The translations under genes and the position numbers were made by a program. The notes under the pieces are model-generated. The model made no database searches. It saw nothing but the letters and a program-made list of their open reading frames with translations, and was not told the DNA's origin. A stretch of DNA of 64,000 bases from Paracoccus sp. (in: a-proteobacteria) (lineage in GTDB: Bacteria > Pseudomonadota > Alphaproteobacteria > Rhodobacterales > Rhodobacteraceae), in the NCBI RefSeq assembly GCF_030604785.1, contig NZ_JAUVVF010000008.1, positions 1 to 64,000 on the forward strand, given 5' to 3'. Below, one piece after another: positions 30,650 through 39,808 of this stretch. Positions within the stretch are counted from its first letter, which is position 1. Each line of letters starts with the position of its first letter.

Positions 30650-31293
30650 TCCGCCTGCATCACATTCCCGGCTCGCGCTCGATGCGCGTCCTGTGGCTGC
30701 TTGAGGAACTGGAACTGCGCTACGAGCTGCGCCTGTGGTCGCTGACCGATGGCAGCATGCGCAGCCCCGAATTCCTGGCGATGTCGCCCGCGGGCCGCGC
30801 CCCGGCGCTGGAGATCGACGGCCGCGCGATCTTCGAATCCGGCGCCATCGTCGAATACCTGACCGAGCGCGAAGGGCGTCTGGCCCCGCGCCCCGGCGCG
30901 CCGGAAAGGACGGATTTCCTGGAATGGGTGCATTTCGCCGAGACGCAGGCCAATGTGATCCAGGCGCTGAACATCCACCACATCTTCCTGCGCCCGGAGA
31001 GTGCGCGCTCGATCCCGCTGATGAAGCTGGACACGAAGCGGCTGGCCGTGACGGCCCGCGCGCTGGACGCCCATCTGACCGGGCGCGAGACGCTGCTGGA
31101 CGCGTTCAGCGCCGCCGATTGCATGCTGGGCTTCAACATCGACGCGGTCTTCCGCTTCTTGCCGCGGGCGGATTACCCTGCGCTGGACGCCTATGGCCAA
31201 CGCATGATGGCCCGGCCCGCCTATCAGCGGGCCGAGCAGGCAGGCGGCGGCAGCCTGTTCTCACGCGATTTCTACGCGGTGCCCGATGCCTGA
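30646..31293 (+). CDS. Glutathione S-transferase family protein
   Basis: 215 residues. A thioredoxin-like N-terminal domain (IRLHHIPGSRSMRVLWLLEEL, SPAGRAPALEIDGRAIFESGAIVEYL) is followed by an all-helical C-terminal domain. The N-terminal Ser of HIPGSRS is the likely catalytic residue. It overlaps mccA by four bases and the lyase gene by eight, so it is a fixed part of the operon. Its role in leucine catabolism is unknown; scavenging of reactive enoyl-CoA by-products is one idea. Confidence 0.88.
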   Translation: MIRLHHIPGSRSMRVLWLLEELELRYELRLWSLTDGSMRSPEFLAMSPAGRAPALEIDGRAIFESGAIVEYLTEREGRLAPRPGAPERTDFLEWVHFAETQANVIQALNIHHIFLRPESARSIPLMKLDTKRLAVTARALDAHLTGRETLLDAFSAADCMLGFNIDAVFRFLPRADYPALDAYGQRMMARPAYQRAEQAGGGSLFSRDFYAVPDA

Positions 31294-32140
31294 GACCGTC
31301 GAGATCTTCGAGATGGGCCCGCGCGACGGGCTGCAGAACGAAAAGCGCCTGATCCCGGCGGCCGAGAAGATCGCGCTGGTCGATCTGCTGTCGCAGGCTG
31401 GCTTTCGCCGGATCGAGGTGACGAGCTTCGTTCCCGCCAGATGGGTGCCGCAGATGGCGGATGCGGCCGAGGTGCTGGCGGGCATCACCCGCCGCCCCGG
31501 CATCCGCTATGCCGCGCTGACGCCGAACCTGCGCGGCTATCAGGCGGCGCGGGCTGCGGGCGCAGACGAGGTGGCGATCTTCGCCAGCGCATCGGAAGGG
31601 TTCAGCCGCGCCAACCTGAACGCGACCGTCGCCGAAAGCCTGGAACGCTTTGCCCCCGTGGCCGAGGCGGCGCGCGCCGATGGAATCCCCGTCCGCGGCT
31701 ATGTCAGCGTGGTGACCGATTGCCCCTTTGACGGGCCGACCCCGCCCGGGTCCGTCGCCCGCGTCGCCGCAGCGCTGCGCGACATGGGCTGCTACGAGAT
31801 CAGCCTTGGCGACACGATCGGGCAGGGTCGCCCCGAGACGATCGATGCCATGCTGCAAGCCGTGCTGAACGAACTGCCCCCAGACCGGCTGGCTGGTCAC
31901 TATCACGACACGGCAGGCCGGGCGCTGGAGAACATCGACGCAAGCCTCGCGCGCGGCCTGCGGGTCTTTGACGCTGCCGTCGGTGGCCTGGGCGGCTGCC
32001 CCTATGCGCCCGGTGCCGCAGGCAATGTCGCGACCGAGGCCGTCGCGGCCCATCTAGAGACGCGCGGTTTCCGCACCTGGCTGGACATGGCGCTGCTGCG
32101 GGAGGCGGCCGACATGGCCCGAGGCATGAGAAAGGAATGA
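31286..32140 (+). CDS. mvaB: Hydroxymethylglutaryl-CoA lyase
   Basis: 284 residues. A TIM barrel of the HMGL-like family: EMGPRDGLQNEKRLIP near residue 7 (catalytic Arg and Asp), EVTSFVPARWVPQMADA near 44, GHYHDTAGRALENIDASL near 202 with metal-binding His, and the catalytic-loop Cys in GGLGGCPYAPGAAGNVATE near 232. It splits HMG-CoA into acetyl-CoA and acetoacetate, the last step of leucine degradation. It overlaps the genes on both sides. Confidence 0.96.
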   Translation: MPETVEIFEMGPRDGLQNEKRLIPAAEKIALVDLLSQAGFRRIEVTSFVPARWVPQMADAAEVLAGITRRPGIRYAALTPNLRGYQAARAAGADEVAIFASASEGFSRANLNATVAESLERFAPVAEAARADGIPVRGYVSVVTDCPFDGPTPPGSVARVAAALRDMGCYEISLGDTIGQGRPETIDAMLQAVLNELPPDRLAGHYHDTAGRALENIDASLARGLRVFDAAVGGLGGCPYAPGAAGNVATEAVAAHLETRGFRTWLDMALLREAADMARGMRKE

Positions 32141-32928
32141 CGATGCAGACCATCCGCATCACCACGGATGCGCGCGGCGTGGCGACCCTGACGCTGGCCC
32201 GGCCCGACAAGCACAATGCCCTGTCGCGCCAGATGATGGACGAGCTGACCGAGGCCGCCGCCACGCTTGGCGCCGATCCGGGCGTGCGCGTCGTGGTGCT
32301 GGCGGCCGAGGGCGCCAGCTTCTGCGCGGGCGGCGATCTGGGCTGGATGCGCGAGCAGATGCAGGCCGATGCCGAGACCCGGCGCGAGGGCGCGAGGGCG
32401 CTGGCGGGGATGCTGTCGGCGCTGAACCTGCTGCCGAAGCCGCTGATCGCGCGGGTGCAGGGCAATGCCTTCGGCGGCGGAGTCGGCATGATGGCGGTCA
32501 GCGACATCGTGATCGCCGCCGACAGCGCCCGCTTCGGCCTGACCGAGGTTCGGCTGGGCCTGATCCCCGCCACGATCGGTCCCTATGTGCTGGCCCGGAT
32601 GGGCGAGCCGGCGGCGCGGCGGGTCTTCTTCTCGGCCCGGCTTTTCGATGCGGCCGAGGCGCAATCCCTCAACCTGGCCTCGCGGGTCGTGCCCGCCGAC
32701 AGCCTGGACGCCGCCATAGAGGCCGAGACCCAGCCCTTCCTGCAGGCAGCGCCCGGAGCCATCGCGGCGGCCAAGGCGCAGTGCCGCGCCCTTGGGCCGC
32801 GCATCGACGCGGACGTGATCGAGGACAGCATCGAACGGCTCGTCTCGGTCTGGCAGGGCCGCGAAGCCCCCGAGGGCATCGCGGCCTTCTTCGAGCGCCG
32901 CAAACCGTCGTGGCAAGCGGACGGCTGA
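32137..32928 (+). CDS. Enoyl-CoA hydratase, probable methylglutaconyl-CoA hydratase
   Basis: 263 residues of crotonase fold: ARPDKHNALSRQMMDELTEA, the oxyanion-hole AAEGASFCAGGDLGWMREQM near 56 and QGNAFGGGVGMMAVSDIVIAA near 108, with a catalytic Glu in FGLTEVRLGLIPATIGPYV. Operon position supplies the missing step, hydration of 3-methylglutaconyl-CoA to HMG-CoA. AAAGGA lies two bases before the ATG at 32137 and eight before an in-frame ATG at 32143, so the real protein may be two residues shorter. Confidence 0.92.
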   Translation: MTMQTIRITTDARGVATLTLARPDKHNALSRQMMDELTEAAATLGADPGVRVVVLAAEGASFCAGGDLGWMREQMQADAETRREGARALAGMLSALNLLPKPLIARVQGNAFGGGVGMMAVSDIVIAADSARFGLTEVRLGLIPATIGPYVLARMGEPAARRVFFSARLFDAAEAQSLNLASRVVPADSLDAAIEAETQPFLQAAPGAIAAAKAQCRALGPRIDADVIEDSIERLVSVWQGREAPEGIAAFFERRKPSWQADG

Positions 32929-32960
32929 TCCGGCCTTCTCGACGAAACCTGCCCAAGCAG

Positions 32961-32994
32961 AAGGCCCGCCGCTGAACCAGCGGCGGGCCTTTGC
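32961..32994. terminator. Bidirectional terminator between the leucine operon and glyA
   Basis: Perfect 13-base arms (AAGGCCCGCCGCT) with a five-base loop; the arms end in TT on the plus strand and T on the minus. It lies between two convergent stops and can serve both. Confidence 0.75.
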
Positions 32995-33020
32995 ATGTCA
33001 CCCTGACAGGGCCGGGCCGA

Positions 33021-34316
33021 TCACATGCCCTGATAGAGGGGGAAGCGGTCGCAGAGCGCCTTGACCTCGGCGCGGACCTTGGCCTCGACCTCGCCATTGC
33101 CGTCCTCGCCATGAGCGGCAAGACCGTCCACGACCTCGACGATCCAGCGGGCGATCTGGCGGAACTCGGCCTCGGCAAAGCCGCGCGTGGTGCCGGCGGG
33201 CGCGCCGAGGCGGATGCCCGAGGTCACGAAGGGCTTTTCGGGGTCGAACGGCACGCCGTTCTTGTTGCAGGTGATGTGGGCGCGGCCGAGCGCGGCCTCG
33301 GTCGCCTTGCCGGTCACGCCCTTGGGCCGCAGGTCGGCGAGGCAGAGGTGGTTGTCGGTGCCGCCCGAGACGATGTCGATGCCGCCCTTCATCAGCTCGT
33401 CCGCCATGGCGGCGGCGTTTTTCACGACCTGCTGGGCGTAAAGCTTGAATTCGGGGCGCAGCGCCTCGCCGAAGGCCACGGCCTTGGCGGCGATCACGTG
33501 CATCAGCGGGCCGCCTTGCAGACCCGGGAAGACGGCGCTGTTGACCTTCTTGGCGATCTCGGCGTCGTTCGTCAGGATCAGGCCGCCGCGCGGGCCGCGC
33601 AGCGATTTGTGCGTGGTCGAGGTCACGACATGGGCATGGGGCAGGGGCGAGGGATGCGCGCCGCCCGCGACCAGACCCGCGATATGGGCCATGTCCACCA
33701 TCAGATAGGCGCCGACCTCGTCCGCGATGGCGCGGAAGGCGGCCCAGTCCCAGGTGCGGCTGTAGGCGGTGCCGCCCGCGATGATGAGCTTGGGCTTGTG
33801 CTGGCGGGCGCTCTCGGCGATCGCCTCCATGTCCAGCATATGGTCCTGCTGGCGCACGCCGTAGCTGACCACGTTGAACCACTTGCCCGACATGTTCACC
33901 GGCGAGCCGTGGGTCAGGTGGCCGCCCGAATTCAGGTCCAGCCCCATGAACGTGTCGCCCGGCTGCAGCAGGGCCAGGAACACGGCCTGGTTCATCTGGC
34001 TGCCGCTGTTGGGCTGGACGTTGGCATATTCGCAACCGAACAATTCCTTGGCGCGCTCGATCGCCAGGTTCTCGGCGATGTCCACGAACTGGCAGCCGCC
34101 ATAATAGCGCTTGCCCGGATAGCCTTCGGCATATTTGTTGGTCAGGACCGAGCCCTGCGCCTCCATCACGGCGCGGCTGACGATGTTTTCCGAGGCGATC
34201 AGCTCGATCTCGTCGCGCTGACGGCCCAGTTCCTGGGTGACGGCCTTGGCGATTTCGGGGTCACGGCTGGCCAGGGTTTCGGTGAAGAAACCGTTGTCGC
34301 GGGTGGGGGCGTTCAT
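33021..34316 (-). CDS. glyA: Serine hydroxymethyltransferase
   Basis: 431 residues. Family motifs: [38 protein letters not shown] near 38, [14 protein letters not shown] near 205, and the PLP-binding Lys in [16 protein letters not shown] near 235. It interconverts serine and glycine with tetrahydrofolate, feeding one-carbon units, and fits the 5-formyl-THF cyclo-ligase gene about 5 kb away. The open frame continues far upstream but [11 protein letters not shown] at 34316 matches the family start. Confidence 0.97.
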   Translation of the reverse strand: MNAPTRDNGFFTETLASRDPEIAKAVTQELGRQRDEIELIASENIVSRAVMEAQGSVLTNKYAEGYPGKRYYGGCQFVDIAENLAIERAKELFGCEYANVQPNSGSQMNQAVFLALLQPGDTFMGLDLNSGGHLTHGSPVNMSGKWFNVVSYGVRQQDHMLDMEAIAESARQHKPKLIIAGGTAYSRTWDWAAFRAIADEVGAYLMVDMAHIAGLVAGGAHPSPLPHAHVVTSTTHKSLRGPRGGLILTNDAEIAKKVNSAVFPGLQGGPLMHVIAAKAVAFGEALRPEFKLYAQQVVKNAAAMADELMKGGIDIVSGGTDNHLCLADLRPKGVTGKATEAALGRAHITCNKNGVPFDPEKPFVTSGIRLGAPAGTTRGFAEAEFRQIARWIVEVVDGLAAHGEDGNGEVEAKVRAEVKALCDRFPLYQGM

Positions 34317-34502
34317 GTCTCTCGCGTCCTTTTTGGCTCGGGCGGCTGCGGATTGGGGGCTTTTACCCCATGGCGGCCCCTGCGGAAAGTGACAAAACGA
34401 CCCGCAGCGCCGCACGGGCGACGGGTCGACCCGCTGTCTTTCGGGGGCTTGCCTTCCGGGCGCGGCGCGGGGATGCTGCCGGTCGTCATCAGGGGGGACG
34501 GC

Positions 34503-35264
34503 ATGACGCCTGCGATCCATTTCACCGCCAGCCATGCCGCGCCCGCGCAAGAGGCGCTGGCCGCGCTGACCGCGCGTCACGGGCAGGCGCCCCTGACGCG
34601 CGCGGATCTGGTCGTCGCCCTGGGCGGCGACGGCTTCATGCTGCAGACGCTGCATGCGACGCAGGGGCTGGGTCTGCCGGTCTACGGGATGAATCGCGGC
34701 ACGGTGGGCTTTCTGATGAACGCCTATGGCGAGACCGGTCTTCCCGAGCGTCTGGCCAAGGCCGAGGAGACGGTGATCAACCCGCTGCGGATGCAGGCCG
34801 ATTGCACCGATGGCAGCCAGCACGAGGCTCTGGCCATCAACGAGGTCAGCCTGCTGCGCCAGGGCCCGCAGGCCGCCAAGCTGCGCATCCATGTGGACGG
34901 CCGACTGCGGATGGAGGAACTGGTCTGCGATGGCGCGCTGGTGGCGACGCCGGCGGGATCTACCGCCTATAACTACTCGGCCCACGGCCCGATCCTGCCC
35001 ATCGGCGCCGAGGTTCTGGCCCTGACCGCGATCGCGCCCTTTCGCCCCCGGCGCTGGCGCGGCGCGCTGCTGCCCAAGGCGGCCGAGGTCGAGGTCGAGG
35101 TGATCCACCCCGAGCGCCGCCCGGTCATGGCCGATGCCGACAGCCGGTCCTTCCGCGACGTGATCCGCGTGCGGATCGGCTCGGCGACCGAGATCCGCCA
35201 CCGCCTGCTGTTCGATCCCGGCCACGGGCTGGACGAACGTCTTCTGCGCGAACAATTCGTCTGA
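34503..35264 (+). CDS. nadK: NAD kinase
   Basis: 253 residues. Motifs: [17 protein letters not shown] (GGDG) near residue 35, [14 protein letters not shown] near 61, [19 protein letters not shown] near 115 and [20 protein letters not shown] near 145. It phosphorylates NAD to NADP in the cytoplasm. It diverges from glyA with a 186-bp gap that holds both promoters; no clear promoter stood out. The start at 34503 was chosen over the long upstream frame because of these alignments. Confidence 0.96.
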   Translation: MTPAIHFTASHAAPAQEALAALTARHGQAPLTRADLVVALGGDGFMLQTLHATQGLGLPVYGMNRGTVGFLMNAYGETGLPERLAKAEETVINPLRMQADCTDGSQHEALAINEVSLLRQGPQAAKLRIHVDGRLRMEELVCDGALVATPAGSTAYNYSAHGPILPIGAEVLALTAIAPFRPRRWRGALLPKAAEVEVEVIHPERRPVMADADSRSFRDVIRVRIGSATEIRHRLLFDPGHGLDERLLREQFV

Positions 35265-35296
35265 CGCGATCGGGACGCCTGCGGCCGGGCACGAAA

Positions 35297-35325
35297 AAAC
35301 CCCGCCGGTCGAACCGGCGGGGTTT
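35297..35325. terminator. Bidirectional terminator between nadK and the BI-1 gene
   Basis: Perfect 13-base arms (AAACCCCGCCGGT) with a three-base loop CGA, T-rich on both ends (GTTTC on plus; TTTTTCG on minus). It serves two convergent genes. Confidence 0.88.
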
Positions 35326-35348
35326 GTTTCATCAGGCTGGCGAGACGG

Positions 35349-36101
35349 TCACTCGCGCTGGCCCATGAATTGCAGCAGGAACATGAACAGGTTCAGGAAG
35401 TCCAGATACAGACGCAGCGCGCCCATGATCGCGGTCTTGCCGATGAAGTCCTGATCGGCCCCTTGGGCGGCCATTTCCAGATAGGTGTTCTTGATGTTCT
35501 GCGTGTCATAGGCGGTCAGACCCGCAAAGATCAGGACGCCCAGAACCGAGATCGCGAACTGGATCGCCGGCGAGCCGAGGAAGATGTTCACGATCGAGGC
35601 AACGATCAGGCCGATCACGCCCATGATCAGGAAGCTGCCCCAGCCCGAAATGTCCTTTTTCGTGGTGTAGCCCCAGAGCGACAGGCCCGCAAAGGCGATG
35701 GCCGTCACAAGGAAGGTCTGCACGATGGAATAGGACGTGTAGACAAGGAAGATCGAGCTGATCGACAGGCCCATCAGCGCGGCAAAGCCGTAGAACACGC
35801 CGGTCGCGCCCTGGATCGACAGCCGGTTCACCGCGGCGCCGAAGGCGAAGACCATCAGCAGCGGCGCGAACATGATCACCCAACGCAGCGGCGAGGTGTA
35901 GATCGCGGCGCCGAGCGCGGTCAGCTGCCCTTCGGGCGAGACGGCCGCATTGGCGATACCGAAGGCTGCGACGGCAGTCACACCCATGCCGACCGCCATC
36001 AGCCCATAAACCTTGTTCATGTAGGCCCGCAGCCCTTCGTCGATCACAGCCTGACGCTGCCCGACGCCCTGCGCGGTACGGTAAGTGTTGTAATCTGCCA
36101 T
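35349..36101 (-). CDS. Bax inhibitor-1/YccA family membrane protein
   Basis: 250 residues with seven hydrophobic segments after an N-terminal soluble stretch (MADYNTYRTAQGVGQRQAVIDEGL). The motifs MNKVYGLMAVGMGVTA, SLWGYTTKKDISGWGSFLIMG and LIFAGLTAYDTQNIKNTY are diagnostic for BI-1 proteins, which act as pH-sensitive calcium leak channels or interact with FtsH. GGGAG six bases before the ATG at 36101 supports this start over the longer open frame. Confidence 0.95.
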   Translation of the reverse strand: MADYNTYRTAQGVGQRQAVIDEGLRAYMNKVYGLMAVGMGVTAVAAFGIANAAVSPEGQLTALGAAIYTSPLRWVIMFAPLLMVFAFGAAVNRLSIQGATGVFYGFAALMGLSISSIFLVYTSYSIVQTFLVTAIAFAGLSLWGYTTKKDISGWGSFLIMGVIGLIVASIVNIFLGSPAIQFAISVLGVLIFAGLTAYDTQNIKNTYLEMAAQGADQDFIGKTAIMGALRLYLDFLNLFMFLLQFMGQRE

Positions 36102-36143
36102 CAACGACTCCCTCTCAAGACTTGGGGGTTTCCCTTCGTCGGA

Positions 36144-36172
36144 TATATTGTCCGAAACCGCCAGTTTTTCAA
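36144..36172 (-). promoter_or_regulatory. Sigma-70-type promoter of the BI-1 gene
   Basis: On the minus strand, TTGAAA and AATATA are separated by 17 bases, about 43 bp upstream of the ATG. An inverted repeat TCGGA-N7-TCCGA (36139-36155) spans the -10 box. Confidence 0.45.
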
Positions 36173-36406
36173 TGCCGCACAGTCCTTTCGTCGGGGCCGT
36201 TCCCGAAAAATTCAACCGGCGGCACCCTTGCGCCCGGCGGCAGGCCGTGCCTTGCGCGCCTGTCCTGCATCGCGAACCTTGCGGCAGGTCAAGGCGCCTG
36301 ATCCGGTCGCGTTGCTGCGCTGCCGCGCGGCAGGACGCCTTTCTGGCGGGCCAGCCCGCAGAGGTCCTGCCAACCATACCTGTCTTTTTGGTCAGAAACC
36401 CTCGCG

Positions 36407-36414
36407 TTAACCAT
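36407..36414 (+). promoter_or_regulatory. CtrA-like half site TTAACCAT
   Basis: The octamer TTAACCAT, used by CtrA in Caulobacter and Rhodobacterales promoters, lies 65 bp before the XRE regulator start. Eight bases alone are weak evidence. Confidence 0.35.
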
Positions 36415-36478
36415 GAAGACACTCGAAAATTGCGGAAGGCTGCGCTAGTGCTTCCTCAGATTGAGTGAGGTGGGTACA

Positions 36479-36838
36479 ATGAAGCACGGTGTAGATGTTC
36501 ATGTGGGAAAGCGCATCCGCCATCGCCGGTGGATGATCGGGATGACCCAGCAGCAGCTTGCTGACCGGGTCGGGATCAAGTTCCAGCAGATCCAGAAATA
36601 CGAAACCGGGATGAACCGGGTTTCAGCCTCTCGGCTTTGGGATATCGCGCGTGCCGTCGATGTGCCCGTCAGCTTCTTCTTCGAAGGGCTGCAGGACGGC
36701 GCGGCTTCGGATTTCGTCGAGGGCGACATCTTCGCCGACAAGGAGGCGCTGCAACTGGTGCGCGCCTATTACGCCATGCCCGAGGCGCAGCGCCGGCAGA
36801 TCTTCGAACTGGCGCGGGTGCTGTCCGACGCAGCCTGA
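36479..36838 (+). CDS. XRE-family helix-turn-helix transcriptional regulator
   Basis: 119 residues. HTH_3 domain at about 11-65: VGKRIRHRRWMIGMTQQQLADRVGIKFQQIQKYETGMNRVSASRLWDIA, with the family's Gln-rich recognition helix, then FFFEGL and a helical tail. It resembles PraR/PhrR-type regulators of alphaproteobacteria and a regulator conserved in Rhodobacterales; targets here are unknown. The ATG at 36479 has GAGGTGGG upstream; a TTG at 36461 is possible. Confidence 0.88.
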   Translation: MKHGVDVHVGKRIRHRRWMIGMTQQQLADRVGIKFQQIQKYETGMNRVSASRLWDIARAVDVPVSFFFEGLQDGAASDFVEGDIFADKEALQLVRAYYAMPEAQRRQIFELARVLSDAA

Positions 36839-37023
36839 AACGCGCCGGGCGGGCGCCTGACGCCCGCGCGTGATCGTGGCATGCGATCGTGACAGCGTCA
36901 TGACCGCCGACGAACATGACTGGCCCCCTGCACCGCGTCGGGTTAAGTCTGTCGCGCCGGGACCGCGCCCAACGGGTCGCAATCCGGCGGGAACGGACCG
37001 GAACGACAGCGCAGGGGGCAGGC

Positions 37024-37809
37024 ATGAAGGACAGCACCGAGATCAGGGCCGTGGCCCACGCCATGGCCGATGCCGCCGCGCAGGCGATCCTGCCGCTGTT
37101 CCGCCAGCCCGACCTTGCTTCCGACAACAAGCGCCCGGACGGCTATGATCCAGTGACGCTGGCCGACCGCGCCGCCGAACGCGCCATGCGCGAGGTTCTG
37201 GCGCGCCGCCGCCCGCAGGACGCGATCCTGGGCGAGGAATACGGCGCGCAGGACGGCCAGAGCGGTCTGACCTGGGTGCTGGACCCGATTGACGGCACGC
37301 GCGCCTTTCTCTGCGGCGCGCCCTCCTGGGGGGTGCTGATCGGGCTGACCGGCCCCGAGGGGGTTCTCTACGGTCTGGTCGACCAGCCCTACACGCGCGA
37401 GCGTTTCGAGGGCGGTCTGGGTCATGCGCAGATGCAGGGCCCGCATGGCCGGACGGCGCTGTCCGTGCGCCCGACGACCAGTCTCAACGAGGCACGTCTG
37501 ATGACGACCTTCCCCGAGGTGGGCACCCCTGCCGAGGCCGCCGCCTTTTCCCGCGTGGCGGCCGAGGTGCAACTGACCCGCTATGGTCTGGATTGCTATG
37601 CCTATGCGCTGCTGGCAATGGGGCAGGTCGATCTGGTGATCGAGGCGGGGCTGCAATCCTACGACATCGTGGCCCCCATCGCGGTGATCCGGGCGGCGGG
37701 CGGGATCGTGACCGACTGGCAGGGCGGCGACCCTGCAGGCGGCGGGCAGGTGATCGCCGCCGCCACCCCCGACCTGCACCGCGCGGCGCTGGACCTGCTG
37801 AACGCCTGA
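37024..37809 (+). CDS. hisN: Histidinol-phosphatase, inositol-monophosphatase family
   Basis: 261 residues. Motifs of the Mg2+-dependent IMPase fold: GYDPVTLADRAAERAMREVL near 39, the metal-binding ILGEEYGAQ near 69, VLDPIDGTRAFLCGAPSWG near 85 and the C-terminal LQSYDIVAPIAVIRAAGGIVTDW. The FLCGAPSWGVLIG substrate loop matches alphaproteobacterial HisN, which makes histidinol. An inositol or other sugar phosphatase role is the alternative. It precedes mgtE by 44 bp and may be co-transcribed. Confidence 0.85.
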   Translation: MKDSTEIRAVAHAMADAAAQAILPLFRQPDLASDNKRPDGYDPVTLADRAAERAMREVLARRRPQDAILGEEYGAQDGQSGLTWVLDPIDGTRAFLCGAPSWGVLIGLTGPEGVLYGLVDQPYTRERFEGGLGHAQMQGPHGRTALSVRPTTSLNEARLMTTFPEVGTPAEAAAFSRVAAEVQLTRYGLDCYAYALLAMGQVDLVIEAGLQSYDIVAPIAVIRAAGGIVTDWQGGDPAGGGQVIAAATPDLHRAALDLLNA

Positions 37810-37853
37810 CGCCCCGCAAGGCGAGACCCCGAAGACCCCGACAGGAGCGCATC

Positions 37854-39257
37854 ATGGCAGAAGACCAAAGCCAATCCTCTCTGGCCGAGCCCGAAGCCGA
37901 GCGCGAGGACGAGGATTTCGGCCCCAGCCGTGCCTGGCTGTCCCAGATCGACGCCGCCATCGAACAGTCGGATGCCGATCTTCTGAACCGCCTGCTGGAG
38001 CCGATGCACGGCGCCGACATCGCCGACATCATCGAACGCCTGCCGCCCGCACGCCGGCGCGCCTTTCTGGAGCTCTATTCCGGCGAGATCGACGGCGAGA
38101 TCCTCTCCGAGATCGACGAATCCATCCGCGAGGAGGTCATCGACCTGCTGCCCCGCAGCGTCCTGGCCGAGGCCGTGCGCGAGATGGACAGCGACGATGT
38201 CGTGGACCTGATCGAGGATCTGGACGAGCCGGAACGCGAGCACATCCTGGCCGCGCTGGACGAAAGCGACCGCGCCGCCGTCCAGCAGTCGCTGGCCTAT
38301 CCCGAATACTCGGCCGGCCGCCTGATGCAGTCCGAGGTGGTGACCGCCCCCGAACACTGGACCGTGGGCGAGACGATCGACTTCCTGCGTGCCGAGGAAT
38401 GGCTGCCCGAGCAATTCTATCACATCATCCTGGTCGATCCGCGCCGCCAGCCCATCGGCTATGTCACGCTTGGCCGCCTGCTGGCCGCCAAGCGCGATAT
38501 CCCGCTGAAGGACCTGACCGAGGACAGTTTCCGCACGATCAGCGCCCTGGCCGAGGAATCGGACGTGGCCTATCTGTTCAACCAGTATCACCTGATCTCG
38601 GCGCCCGTCGTGGACGAGGCCGACCGGCTGGTCGGCGTCATCACCATCGACGACGCCATGGCCGTGCTGGACGAGGAACATGAGGAGGACATGCTGCGCC
38701 TGGCGGGCGTGAACGATGAAAGCCACGTCTCGGACGGGCCCGTCACGACCGCGCGTCAGCGTCTGCCCTGGCTGGTGGTGAACCTGTTCACGGCGTCGCT
38801 GTCGGCGGTTGTGATCAGCCGCTTCGAGGACACGATCACCGCGCTGGTCGCGCTGGCGGCGCTGATGCCCATCGTCGCCTCGACCGGGGGCATTGCGGGG
38901 ACGCAATCGCTGGCCGTGGCCGTGCGGGCGCTGGCGACGCGCGACCTGAACCGCTCGAACGCGCCCCGGGTGGTCCGGCGCGAATTGTTCGCGGGAATGC
39001 TGAACGGGCTGGGCCTTGCGCTGATCCTGGGCGTGGCGGGCACGCTGATCTTCGGCGACGTCAAGCTGGGCGTCGTTCTGGGGCTGGCCATGGTCGTGAA
39101 CCAGATCGTCGCGGCGCTTGGCGGCGTTCTGGTGCCCCTGACACTGGACAAGCTGGGGCTGGACCCGGCCTTGGCCTCGGGAACCTTCGTGACGACGATG
39201 ACCGACGTGATGGGCTTCTTCGCGTTCCTCGGCCTGGCGACGGTGATCCTGATATGA
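37854..39257 (+). CDS. mgtE: MgtE-family magnesium transporter
   Basis: 467 residues. An N-terminal helical MgtE_N domain (about 30-145, with LPPARRRAFLELY and MDSDDVVDLIEDL), two CBS domains (150-280, AGRLMQSEVVTA and LISAPVVDEADRLVGVITIDDA), and five membrane segments with TGGIAGTQSLAVAVRALATRDL in the pore region. It is a Mg2+-gated channel of the inner membrane. It overlaps the cyclo-ligase start by four bases. Confidence 0.96.
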   Translation: MAEDQSQSSLAEPEAEREDEDFGPSRAWLSQIDAAIEQSDADLLNRLLEPMHGADIADIIERLPPARRRAFLELYSGEIDGEILSEIDESIREEVIDLLPRSVLAEAVREMDSDDVVDLIEDLDEPEREHILAALDESDRAAVQQSLAYPEYSAGRLMQSEVVTAPEHWTVGETIDFLRAEEWLPEQFYHIILVDPRRQPIGYVTLGRLLAAKRDIPLKDLTEDSFRTISALAEESDVAYLFNQYHLISAPVVDEADRLVGVITIDDAMAVLDEEHEEDMLRLAGVNDESHVSDGPVTTARQRLPWLVVNLFTASLSAVVISRFEDTITALVALAALMPIVASTGGIAGTQSLAVAVRALATRDLNRSNAPRVVRRELFAGMLNGLGLALILGVAGTLIFGDVKLGVVLGLAMVVNQIVAALGGVLVPLTLDKLGLDPALASGTFVTTMTDVMGFFAFLGLATVILI

Positions 39258-39808
39258 TCGCCGACCCCCGGGCGGCCAAGGCCGAACTGCGGCGGATGGC
39301 GCTGGCCGCGCGGGCCGCGGACGGGGATGCCGAGGCACTGACGCGGCATCTGGCCGAGGCCCTGGCGCCGCATGCCGGGCAGGTTCTGGCGGGCTATTGG
39401 CCCATGCGGGACGAGGCCGATCCGCGCCCGGCCATGGCCGCGCATCGCGGTCCGCTCTGCCTGCCGGTGGTGGCAGGGCGCGACATGCCGCTGCTGTTCC
39501 GCCTGTGGCGGGGCGAGGCGCTTCAGCCCGGCCCGTGGGGAACCAGCCACCCGGCTGATTCGGCACCCGAGATGCGGCCCGACATCCTGATCGTGCCGCT
39601 GGCGGGCTTTGATCGGGCGGGCAACCGGCTGGGCTATGGCGGCGGGTTCTACGACAGGACGCTGGAAATGCTGCGCTCTTCGGGGCCGGTCCGGGCCATC
39701 GGGCTGGCCTTTGGCTGCCAGGAGGTGCCGAACATCCCCGCCGAAGTCTTTGATCAGCCGCTTGACCTGATCGTGACCGATCGCGGTGCGCTGCACCCCG
39801 CAGGCTGA
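39254..39808 (+). CDS. 5-formyltetrahydrofolate cyclo-ligase
   Basis: 184 residues. Motifs: KAELRRMALAARAAD at the N-terminus, ILIVPLAGFDRAGNRLGYGGGFYDRTLEML near 113 and AIGLAFGCQEVPNIPAEVFDQPLDLIVTDRG at the end. It converts 5-formyl-THF to 5,10-methenyl-THF using ATP, returning the folate stored by side reactions of serine hydroxymethyltransferase. It overlaps mgtE (ATGA). In many proteobacteria this gene neighbours 6S RNA, but no such RNA was recognised here. Confidence 0.94.
   Translation: MIADPRAAKAELRRMALAARAADGDAEALTRHLAEALAPHAGQVLAGYWPMRDEADPRPAMAAHRGPLCLPVVAGRDMPLLFRLWRGEALQPGPWGTSHPADSAPEMRPDILIVPLAGFDRAGNRLGYGGGFYDRTLEMLRSSGPVRAIGLAFGCQEVPNIPAEVFDQPLDLIVTDRGALHPAG

Larger units (their letters stand above)
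36102..36478. other. Divergent intergenic region, BI-1 gene to XRE regulator
   Basis: 377 bp without a convincing gene. It contains the BI-1 promoter candidate and an overlapping inverted repeat (36139-36155), and a CtrA-like half site at 36407-36414. The open frame on the plus strand (36148-36468) is basic, Pro- and Cys-rich and has no ribosome binding site, so it is not called as a gene. Confidence 0.5.

Noticed and set aside
36148..36468. Open frame of 106 codons between the BI-1 and XRE genes
   Set aside because: No ribosome binding site, odd composition (Arg/Cys/Pro-rich), and it crosses the promoter elements of both flanking genes.
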